This document shows positions 1 through 4,906 of a stretch of DNA of 5,150 nt, piece by piece. Position 1 is the first letter of the stretch. Every line of letters begins with the position of its first letter. A program made the translations under genes and the position numbers. This DNA is from SHXR01 sp046160305 (GTDB lineage Bacteria > Pseudomonadota > Gammaproteobacteria > Burkholderiales > SG8-39): positions 1 through 5,150 of the forward strand of contig JBJXGX010000377.1 in assembly GCA_046160305.1 (NCBI GenBank), given 5' to 3'. The notes beneath the pieces are model-generated. The model had not been told where the DNA came from, made no database searches, and saw only the letters and a list, made by a program, of their open reading frames with translations.

Positions 1-118
1 TCCATCGTCGGCGTCAATTCGCTGCTTTATTCGGCAGCCGAATCCGCGCGGATGTTCGACGGGTTGCGCCACGGATTCGAGAGTGGCCAACTGCGCGCAC
101 CGGACGGGCTTACGTTGC
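1..118. repeat. Left copy of an exact 118-bp terminal direct repeat
   Basis: These 118 bases are identical, base for base and in the same orientation, to the last 118 bases of the window. The repeat starts at the very first base and its partner ends at the very last base. That pattern points to overlap of the two ends of one cyclic path, not an internal duplication. The repeat lies inside the alcohol dehydrogenase remnant and has no inverted ends or transposon features. If the ends are joined once, the unit is 5,032 bp. Confidence 0.97.
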
Positions 119-198
119 GGCCCCTTGAATCCGGCAAAGATGTGTACGCTGCATTGAAGCAAGGGCATCCCGGTAAATTCGTTCTGGTGGCCGAGTAA
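1..198 (+). pseudogene. C-terminal end of a zinc-type alcohol dehydrogenase / quinone oxidoreductase-like protein (MDR family), 5' end missing
   Basis: Frame 1 reads 65 codons from the window edge to TAA at 196-198. The peptide has the typical end of a medium-chain dehydrogenase/reductase: a strand with SIVGVNS, a helical stretch with AAESARMF, the phrase GFESGQL, and a closing GKFVLVAE. In intact relatives of about 320-340 residues this segment ends the nucleotide-binding domain and returns to the catalytic domain. The enzymes use NAD(P)H to reduce or oxidise carbonyls, alcohols or quinones. Nothing of the N-terminal catalytic domain is here. Because the first 118 bases recur at the right end, the upstream part can be read there (about 4907-5150), and it too lacks the N-terminal two thirds. 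I therefore call it a decayed or truncated gene. If the window is a linear piece of a larger chromosome, this could instead be the end of an intact gene lying to the left. Confidence 0.75.
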
Positions 199-200
199 TC

Positions 201-217
201 CGCGCGATCGACGCGCG
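201..217 (+). other. GC-only stem-loop just after the dehydrogenase stop
   Basis: CGCGCG (201-206) and CGCGCG (212-217) form a perfect 6-bp stem around a 5-base loop, two bases after the TAA stop of the dehydrogenase remnant. The placement fits a transcript 3'-end hairpin. No run of T follows, so it does not meet the usual rule for an intrinsic terminator, and a GC-rich genome produces such stems by chance. Confidence 0.35.
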
Positions 218-275
218 CAGATTCGTGAAGGTAGGCGCAAGAGACACGAAGAGACCACCAAGGCAAACACCACCC

Positions 276-368
276 AGGCTAGGCAATGCACCTGGCCAGT
301 CGATCGTCGTCGACAATCGCACGGGCGCGGGTGGCATTCTCGGCGCGGACGCTGCCGCCAAGTCGCCC
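276..368 (+). pseudogene. Remnant of a tripartite tricarboxylate transporter binding protein (TctC/Bug family)
   Basis: One frame reads RLGNAPGQSIVVDNRTG followed directly by AGGILGADAAAKSP. This closely matches a hallmark stretch near the N-terminus of Bug/TctC extracytoplasmic binding proteins, usually of the form L-G-Q-x-V-V-V-[DE]-N-R-x-G-A-G-G-x-x-G-A-x-x-[VA]-A-K-[SA]-x-P-D-G-Y. Intact members are about 300-330 residues and deliver carboxylates to a TctAB-type permease. Here only about 30 codons survive. Before them no signal peptide or normal first strand can be read. After them the expected P-D-G-Y-T is replaced by an 8-bp tandem repeat and the frame becomes meaningless. It is too short to work and is best read as debris of an older binding-protein gene at the site now followed by a TRAP operon. 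Confidence 0.7.
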
Positions 369-383
369 AGTCGCCCAGTCGCC
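361..383. repeat. Short tandem repeat, unit AGTCGCCC, about 2.9 copies
   Basis: AGTCGCCC occurs at 361-368 and 369-376, and AGTCGCC at 377-383, with no mismatch. Its unit of 8 is not a multiple of three, so each gain or loss shifts the reading frame. It begins at the last recognisable codons of the TctC/Bug remnant, so slippage here may be what first broke that gene. Confidence 0.9.
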
Positions 384-558
384 AGCGACCGCGTTCCGAT
401 CGTTGATCGAGGGACTGTTGCAGGCGGTCATTGCTACCAAACCTGGACCGCCAAACCGAATCGGCAGCGCGTGCGGTTCCCAAAGCTTTGCAGTATTCTG
501 CCGTGCGGCCGGGGCATTTCGCGGTCAATCCCGATTCGATGCCCGGCGCGTCACACTT

Positions 559-566
559 GGGAAGGG
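559..566 (+). promoter_or_regulatory. Ribosome binding site of dctP
   Basis: A purine-rich GGGAAGGG lies five bases before ATG 572. It decides the start. The same frame stays open upstream to an ATG at 431, but the 47 extra residues are not signal-peptide-like, whereas translation from 572 begins directly with a normal export signal. Confidence 0.7.
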
Positions 567-571
567 AAATC

Positions 572-1633
572 ATGTTGATCAAGCAGTTTGGCCATTCGCT
601 TGCCGCCGCGTCGCTCACGGGAATTCTCGCACTGGGGCTTGCCAGTTCGGCGGGGGCGCAGGACAAGCGGATCCGATGGCAGCTCGCGAGCGGCTACCCG
701 AGCACGATGATTCAACTCGGGACGCTTGGGGTCACGGTGACGAAAAAGCTCAATCGCGTCTCGGGCGGCAACATCGATATCAAATTCAACGAGCCCGGCG
801 CGCTGGTCCCGGCGCTCCAGATCTTTGACGCGGTATCGAGCGGCTCGATCGATGTGGCGTGGTCGAGCACCGGCCTCTATACCGGTAAGGACATCGCATT
901 CGCGTTCTTCTCGGCGGTCCCCTTCGGACCGGAAGTCGGTGAGTATCTCGCCTGGATCTATTACGGCGGCGGACTCCAGATCTGGAACGAGCTCCACGAC
1001 AAGTACAACGTTCATGCGATTCCCTGTGGCGCGACTCCGCCCGAGGCGTCCGGCTGGTTCCGGAAGGAGATTAAGACGCTCGAAGATCTGAAGGGACTCA
1101 AAATGCGCTTCTTCGGGCTCGGCGCTCGGGCCGTGCAGAAACTCGGAGTCCAAACGCAACTGATCGCAGGCGGCGAGATCATGCAGGCGCTTCAGCTCGG
1201 CACGATCGATGCCACCGAGTTCGCGATGCCGGCGGTAGACCTCCAGCTCGGGTTCCATCAGGTGGCAAAACACTACTACTTCCCCGGCTGGCATCAACCC
1301 GCGACGCTGTACGCGCTCTTCATCAACCAGAAGCGTTGGAGTGAGCTGTCCGATACGCAGAAGGCCCAGTTCGAGTTTGTGTGCGGCGACAACATCCGCG
1401 AAGGGATCGCGGAAGGCGAGGCGCTGCAGTTCCGTGCGATGGAGGAACTGAAGGCCAAGGGCGTTACGTTCCACACGTGGGGCCCGCAATTCATCGCTGC
1501 GTTCAAGAAGGCGTGGGAAGAGGTCGCCGACGAAGAGGCCGCCAAGAGCGCGATGTTCAAGAAGGCCTATGAGTCGTACAAGTCGTTTCGCGGGAAATAC
1601 AAGGTCTGGCACGACTTGGGCTACATGAAGTAG
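572..1633 (+). CDS. dctP: TRAP transporter solute-binding protein, DctP family (TakP/FcbT1-like)
   Basis: This 353-residue protein is exported and captures an organic anion in the periplasm for the DctQM permease. Residues 1-29 are a Sec signal: a short basic start, a hydrophobic core of Leu/Ala/Gly, and an Ala-Gly-Ala cleavage site before Gln30. Family marks follow: PALQIFDAVSSG at 80-91, VPFG at 116-119 with WIYYGGG at 128-134, GWFRKEI at 161-167, and LKGLKMRFFGLG at 173-184. The arginine of KMR (Arg179) sits where DctP proteins bind the ligand carboxylate. PGWHQP follows at 238-243. Length and motifs fit the larger subgroup that includes alpha-keto-acid and chlorobenzoate binders. Two normally conserved pocket positions differ: Glu158 where relatives have Gln in VQMGGWF, and Phe217 where relatives have Trp after the acidic residue. 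The ligand is therefore uncertain, although a carboxylate is likely. It is the first gene of the operon, with a 145-bp gap to dctQ. Confidence 0.95.
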   Translation: MLIKQFGHSLAAASLTGILALGLASSAGAQDKRIRWQLASGYPSTMIQLGTLGVTVTKKLNRVSGGNIDIKFNEPGALVPALQIFDAVSSGSIDVAWSSTGLYTGKDIAFAFFSAVPFGPEVGEYLAWIYYGGGLQIWNELHDKYNVHAIPCGATPPEASGWFRKEIKTLEDLKGLKMRFFGLGARAVQKLGVQTQLIAGGEIMQALQLGTIDATEFAMPAVDLQLGFHQVAKHYYFPGWHQPATLYALFINQKRWSELSDTQKAQFEFVCGDNIREGIAEGEALQFRAMEELKAKGVTFHTWGPQFIAAFKKAWEEVADEEAAKSAMFKKAYESYKSFRGKYKVWHDLGYMK

Positions 1634-1644
1634 GCCGCTGCGCA

Positions 1645-1721
1645 CGCACCGGCGCCGAACCGTGTTCGACTCCGGCATCGCGTACGAGAGCCCTGGGAAC
1701 CGGGCTCGTGGTTCCGGTGCG
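1645..1721 (+). other. Nested inverted repeats in the dctP-dctQ gap
   Basis: Several exact complements lie in this gap. CGCACCGG (1645-1652) pairs with CCGGTGCG (1714-1721). Inside, GAGCCC (1688-1693) pairs with GGGCTC (1702-1707) across 8 bases, and GGAACC (1696-1701) pairs with GGTTCC (1710-1715) across 8 bases. The two inner stems overlap and exclude each other. No T-run follows. A stable structure between P and Q would suit 3'-end protection of the abundant dctP message or partial termination, as binding proteins are usually made in excess over their permeases. That role is inference. Confidence 0.45.
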
Positions 1722-1764
1722 CCGAGTCGCGTGACCGACGCGGCACGGTGCGCGCGCGACGCTT

Positions 1765-1769
1765 AAGGA
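1765..1769 (+). promoter_or_regulatory. Ribosome binding site of dctQ
   Basis: AAGGA lies nine bases before GTG 1779 and supports this non-ATG start. The next in-frame ATG would begin inside the first membrane region or beyond, losing conserved N-terminal sequence. Confidence 0.65.
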
Positions 1770-1778
1770 TCGACCAGC

Positions 1779-2351
1779 GTGAAAGCCCTTCTCTTCGTCA
1801 GCAATCTGCTCAATCGGATCCTTGAACGCATCGCCGATTGGAGCGGGTGGCTCTTCGTCGTGCTCGCTGTCGTGATCTGTTTTGACGTGCTCACCCGCAA
1901 GGTCGGTCTGCAGGTGCCCGGATTCGAATCGACGCGGCTCCAGGAAATGGAGTGGCACCTTCACACGGTCATGTTTTCGATGTGGATGGGTCACTGCTAT
2001 ATCCTCAACGCCCATCCTCGCGTGGACTCCTTCACGACGGCGCTTCCCCTGCGAAAGAAAGCGTGGATCGAGCTCATCGGCTGTCTTCTCTTCGCGCTTC
2101 CCTATTGCTACGTGCTGGTCTACTACGGCATACCGTTCGTCAAAGTGTCGTTTGTGACGAACGAAATATCGGACGCGGTCACCGGACTCACACACCGATG
2201 GATCATCAAAAGTCTGTTCGTCTTTGGGTTGATCCTGCTTGCGGCCGCGGTCGTGAGCACGATCCTGCGCTTGATCGTTTTCCTGTTCGGCCGCGACGTG
2301 GCGCGCGAGGTCAAGCTGCCGATCGAGCGCAGTAGCGCGCCGCTGGTCTGA
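1779..2351 (+). CDS. dctQ: TRAP transporter small membrane subunit, DctQ family
   Basis: This 190-residue inner-membrane protein should form the DctQM complex, in which the small subunit braces the large transport subunit and helps dock the binding protein. Four hydrophobic segments fit the family: about 22-41, 60-77, 97-120 and 143-171. Recognisable points are the first helix ending in FDVLTRK (35-41), the acidic LQEMEWH before helix 2 (54-60), the loop HPRVDSF (79-85) and EISDAVTG before the last helix (129-136). Length is in the upper normal range and agrees with the FcbT2/COG4665-like subgroup that pairs with long DctM proteins. Translation starts at GTG, preceded by AAGGA. The gene ends 20 bases before dctM, which suggests one transcript and shared translation. 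Confidence 0.93.
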   Translation: MKALLFVSNLLNRILERIADWSGWLFVVLAVVICFDVLTRKVGLQVPGFESTRLQEMEWHLHTVMFSMWMGHCYILNAHPRVDSFTTALPLRKKAWIELIGCLLFALPYCYVLVYYGIPFVKVSFVTNEISDAVTGLTHRWIIKSLFVFGLILLAAAVVSTILRLIVFLFGRDVAREVKLPIERSSAPLV

Positions 2352-2371
2352 CGCCATCCGGACCGAACGCC

Positions 2372-3754
2372 ATGATTGATTGGTTCGTCGACAACCTCGC
2401 CCTCATCATGTTTGGGGTGATGTTCATCGTGATCTTCTGCGGGTATCCCGTCGCCTATGTGCTAGGCGGTACCGGTCTCGTTTTTGGACTCATCGCCTGG
2501 TATTTCGACGCGTTTCCGATCGTCGGATTGAGCAACATCGTCTTGCGCATGTGGGGAGGCGTGGCGTCCGATCCCGTCCTCGTGTCGCTGCCGATGTTCA
2601 TCTTCATGGGTACGATTCTCGAACGCAGCGGGGCGGCGAAAGACATGCTCGAAGCGACGCAACTCCTGCTGCGCCGGGTCCCGGGCAGTTTGGCGGTCGC
2701 CGTCATGATCATGGGTACCATCCTCGCGGCGCCGATCGGGGTGGTGGGGGCGTCCGTGGTGTTGTTGACCCTGATCGCGCTCCCGCAGATGCTCGGCCAA
2801 CGCTATGACAAGCGGCTCTCGGTCGGGACGATCGCGTCCGCGGGCACGCTCGGTGTCCTCATTCCGCCGAGCATCATGATGGTCGTGATGGGGGAAATGC
2901 TGAGCACCTCGGTCGGCGGCCTGTTCGCCGCGGCGACGATGCCCGGCTTCCTGCTCTCCGGCCTCTACCTCTTGTACATCGTCGCGGTCGCGCTGTGGCG
3001 CCCCGAAAAGACACCGCGCTTGCCCGACGATTGGGGCCCCCAGAACCGGCGAGATTTCTGGCACATGCTCCTTCACGGGCTCTTTCCGATGACGTTCATC
3101 ATGGTGGTCGTGCTGGGCGCGATCTTCGCCGGGTTGGCCACGCCGACCGAAAGTGCCGGGGTCGGTGTCCTCGGCGCCATCGCGCTCGCCTGGCAGAACA
3201 GGTGCCTGAATACCAAGATGCTGCGAGACGCCATCCATGATGCGGCGCGCACGAACGGGATGGTGTTCATGATCTTCCTTGGCGCCACGGGGTTTGCGTA
3301 CGTGTTCCGCGCGCTCGGCGGGGACGAGCTGATGCTTGGCCTTCTCGCCAAGTTCGGCATCGACACGAAATGGGAGATCCTCGCCTTCGTGATGGTGCTG
3401 ATCTTCCTCCTGGGGTTTCCGTTCGAGTGGATCGAGATCTGTCTGATCGTGTTGCCGGTGTTCACGCCGATTCTCTCCAAGCTCGACTTCGGCGATCATC
3501 TGGGCGACTCGCGCTACTTCATGCCGTGGTTCGCCACCCTCGTCGCCGTCAACCTTCAGACCTCGTTCATGACACCGCCGTTCGGGGCGACCTTGTTCTA
3601 TATGAAGGGGACGGTCCCGCCCGAGGTCACCATGTCGGACATCAATCGCGGGATGACGCCGTTTGTCATCTTGCAACTGGTTGGATTGTTGCTCTGCATC
3701 TATTACCCCGGGATCACGCTTTGGCTGCCACGCGTGACGGGCCTGCTCGAGTGA
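2372..3754 (+). CDS. dctM: TRAP transporter large membrane subunit, DctM family
   Basis: This 460-residue inner-membrane permease moves the substrate released by DctP into the cell, driven by a Na+ or H+ gradient. It is built of many hydrophobic segments with the family's two hairpin-like signatures: GTLGVLIPPS then IMMVVMGE at 158-175, and LQTSFMTPPFGATLFYMKG at 395-413. Other marks are LPMFIFMGTILERSG (73-87), GLATPTESAGVGVLGA (254-269) and GFPFEWIEICLIVLPVFTPI (348-367). It is somewhat longer than the common 425-440 residues, partly from a hydrophilic loop at about 209-230, as in the FcbT3/COG4664 subgroup. No clear Shine-Dalgarno sequence precedes ATG 2372 in the 20-base gap after dctQ, so coupling to dctQ translation is likely. 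The stop codon lies at the junction of a 17-bp tandem duplication, so the last residues may be recently changed. Confidence 0.95.
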   Translation: MIDWFVDNLALIMFGVMFIVIFCGYPVAYVLGGTGLVFGLIAWYFDAFPIVGLSNIVLRMWGGVASDPVLVSLPMFIFMGTILERSGAAKDMLEATQLLLRRVPGSLAVAVMIMGTILAAPIGVVGASVVLLTLIALPQMLGQRYDKRLSVGTIASAGTLGVLIPPSIMMVVMGEMLSTSVGGLFAAATMPGFLLSGLYLLYIVAVALWRPEKTPRLPDDWGPQNRRDFWHMLLHGLFPMTFIMVVVLGAIFAGLATPTESAGVGVLGAIALAWQNRCLNTKMLRDAIHDAARTNGMVFMIFLGATGFAYVFRALGGDELMLGLLAKFGIDTKWEILAFVMVLIFLLGFPFEWIEICLIVLPVFTPILSKLDFGDHLGDSRYFMPWFATLVAVNLQTSFMTPPFGATLFYMKGTVPPEVTMSDINRGMTPFVILQLVGLLLCIYYPGITLWLPRVTGLLE

Positions 3755-3767
3755 CCGGCCTGCTCGA
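3734..3767. repeat. 17-bp imperfect tandem duplication across the dctM stop
   Basis: GTGACGGGCCTGCTCGA at 3734-3750 is followed immediately by GTGACCGGCCTGCTCGA at 3751-3767, with one mismatch in 17. The TGA stop of dctM (3752-3754) is formed in the second copy, just past the join. Seventeen is not a multiple of three, so a single-copy version would read out of dctM into another frame that stays open to 3990. Confidence 0.9.
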
Positions 3768-3835
3768 CCAACAAGAGTGGTCCTCCCCCACCTTCACTCC
3801 CAATATTCCCGATAGCAGCGGCATTCACATCAACC

Positions 3836-3843
3836 AAGGAGAG
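3836..3843 (+). promoter_or_regulatory. Ribosome binding site of the puuE-like gene
   Basis: AAGGAGAG, close to an ideal Shine-Dalgarno sequence, ends seven bases before ATG 3851. It is the strongest such site in the window. Together with the 96-bp gap from dctM, it suggests that this gene is translated independently of dctM even if it is on the same transcript. Confidence 0.8.
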
Positions 3844-3850
3844 ATCAGCG

Positions 3851-4810
3851 ATGGCCAAACCCTATTCGCGCGACATGGTCGGTTACGGCGGAACGTTCCC
3901 CGATCCGAAGTGGCCGGGAGGCGCCAGGATTGCCGTCAATTTCGTCCTGAACTACGAAGAGGGATCCGAGTATTCGATCGACGACGATAACGTCTCGGAG
4001 ACGATCCTGTCGGAGGCGTCGCTCGCCGGTTTCGGCCGGGGCAAGCGCGATTTCGCCATCGAATCCATCTATGAATACGGCAGCCGCGCGGGATTCTGGC
4101 GAATCCATCGTGCTTTTGCCGAGCGCGACCTCCCGATGACCGTCTATGGGTGTGCCGTCGCGCTCGAGAGGAATCCCCCCGCGGCAAAGGCGATCGCCGC
4201 TGCCGGTTACGACCTTTGCTGCCACGGTTATCGCTGGATCGAGCACTACAAGCTCAGCAAGGCCGAGGAGCGGCGCCAGATTCGTCTTGCCATCGACTCG
4301 CTGAAGAAGACTGTGGGCGCGCGGCCGCTCGGCTGGTACTGTCGCTATGGTCCGAGCATCAACACACGCAGCCTCGTCGTCGAGGAGGGCGGCTTCCTCT
4401 ATGATTCCGACGCCTACAACGACGATCTTCCCTACTGGGTTGTGGTCGATGGCAAACCCCACCTCGTGGTGCCCTACTGCATGGACACCAACGATGCCAA
4501 GTACACCGCGTCCGCCGGGTTCAGCACGAGTGACGATTTCTACACGTACTGCAAGGACGCCTTCGACATGCTCTACGCGGAAGGCGCCACATCGCCGAAG
4601 ATGCTGTCGATCGGTATGCATTGCCGGATGCTCGGGCGCGCCGGGCGCACCGCCGGGCTCGCGCGCTTCCTCGACTATGTGAAGGGTCACGACAAGGCAT
4701 GGATCTGCCGCCGGGTCGACATCGCACACCACTGGCGAGAGCACCATCCGTATCAGGGGCCTCTACCGGCGGGTGCGAAGAGTGAGCGCAGGATGCATCG
4801 CAAGAAGTAG
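3851..4810 (+). CDS. puuE: PuuE-family cyclic-amide hydrolase (NodB/polysaccharide-deacetylase fold, allantoinase-like)
   Basis: This 319-residue cytoplasmic enzyme has no signal peptide. It matches the metal-independent allantoinase PuuE over its whole length: RDMVGYG near the start (8-13), RIAVNFVLNYEEG (26-38), ESIYEYGSRAGFWRI (71-85), CHGYRWI (124-130), EEGGFLYDSDAYNDDLPYW (178-196), PYCMDTND (208-215), KMLSIGMHCRMLGRAGR (250-266) and RRVDIAHHW (287-295). Typical NodB metal ligands are absent: the first acidic motif is NYEEG, and the partner of His125 in the usual HxxxH is Trp129. PuuE opens the hydantoin ring of allantoin to allantoate. However, residues 161-173 read GWYCRYGPSINTR where known PuuE has GWYTGRTGPNTR-like sequence. 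That change, one residue longer and lacking Thr-Gly-Arg, is in a conserved loop probably near the substrate. The fold is firm, while the exact substrate (allantoin, another ureide or imide) is not. It lies downstream of the TRAP genes, as expected for a hydrolase of the imported compound or its product. Confidence 0.85.
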   Translation: MAKPYSRDMVGYGGTFPDPKWPGGARIAVNFVLNYEEGSEYSIDDDNVSETILSEASLAGFGRGKRDFAIESIYEYGSRAGFWRIHRAFAERDLPMTVYGCAVALERNPPAAKAIAAAGYDLCCHGYRWIEHYKLSKAEERRQIRLAIDSLKKTVGARPLGWYCRYGPSINTRSLVVEEGGFLYDSDAYNDDLPYWVVVDGKPHLVVPYCMDTNDAKYTASAGFSTSDDFYTYCKDAFDMLYAEGATSPKMLSIGMHCRMLGRAGRTAGLARFLDYVKGHDKAWICRRVDIAHHWREHHPYQGPLPAGAKSERRMHRKK

Positions 4811-4906
4811 CGGCGCTGCCATCTCCGACGGCACACGGCTATTGGTCTGGCGACGATCCGCGCCGATATCGAAGGCGCGAATGACGCTTATTCTTTAGCG
4901 CGACAC
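4811..4906. other. Spacer after puuE with no recognised gene
   Basis: These 96 bases lie between the puuE stop and the first recognisable part of the dehydrogenase remnant. I see no promoter, no T-rich terminator and no strong hairpin. Only a 4-bp TGCC/GGCA stem occurs, at 4817-4832. If the unit is a joined circle or tandem array, the point where the dehydrogenase was cut and fused behind puuE must lie in or near this stretch. Confidence 0.5.

Larger units (their letters stand above)
199..571. other. 373-bp region without an intact gene, upstream of dctP
   Basis: No open frame here looks like a real protein. Composition is more broken than in the neighbouring genes, and the only recognisable coding trace is a short TctC/Bug remnant (276-368) that stops at a tandem 8-bp repeat (361-383). 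The rest, about 384-555, shows no family resemblance that I can recognise on either strand. The promoter of the dctPQM-puuE operon should lie here or farther upstream, but I see no convincing -35/-10 pair and no sigma-54 (-24/-12) box. The region ends with the dctP ribosome binding site. Confidence 0.6.

Noticed and set aside
431..571. Upstream extension of dctP to an ATG at 431
   Set aside because: The added 47 residues are not conserved or signal-like and would bury the signal peptide. ATG 572 has its own ribosome binding site.
199..571. Sigma-70 or sigma-54 promoter for the operon
   Set aside because: Candidate boxes such as TTGCTA at 431-436 have no acceptable -10 partner at normal spacing, and no TGGCAC-N5-TTGC element was found, so none is annotated.
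225..578. A 117-codon open frame in the gap upstream of dctP as a real gene
   Set aside because: Only its middle third resembles TctC/Bug. The start and end are non-homologous and it lacks a signal peptide, so it is kept only as a pseudogene remnant.
551..1678. Long minus-strand open frame of 375 codons opposite dctP
   Set aside because: It is a shadow of the GC-rich third codon positions of dctP. The peptide is rich in Arg, Glu and His with no family motif, while the plus strand carries a clear DctP.
1687..1710. Intrinsic terminator after dctP
   Set aside because: The GAGCCC/GGGCTC stem is followed by GTGGTTCC, not a T-run, so it is described as a structured gap.
2462..3676. Long minus-strand open frame of 404 codons opposite dctM
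   Set aside because: Its extremely Arg/His/Asp/Glu-rich composition mirrors the hydrophobic codons of a membrane protein, as expected of an antisense shadow.
3370..3990. Plus-strand open frame overlapping the end of dctM and the start of puuE
   Set aside because: It overlaps two well-supported genes and has no recognised motif. It matters only as the frame that a one-copy version of the 17-bp repeat would enter.
3845..4747. Minus-strand open frame of 300 codons opposite the puuE-like gene
   Set aside because: It lacks recognisable motifs and lies wholly opposite a gene matched along its full length to PuuE.
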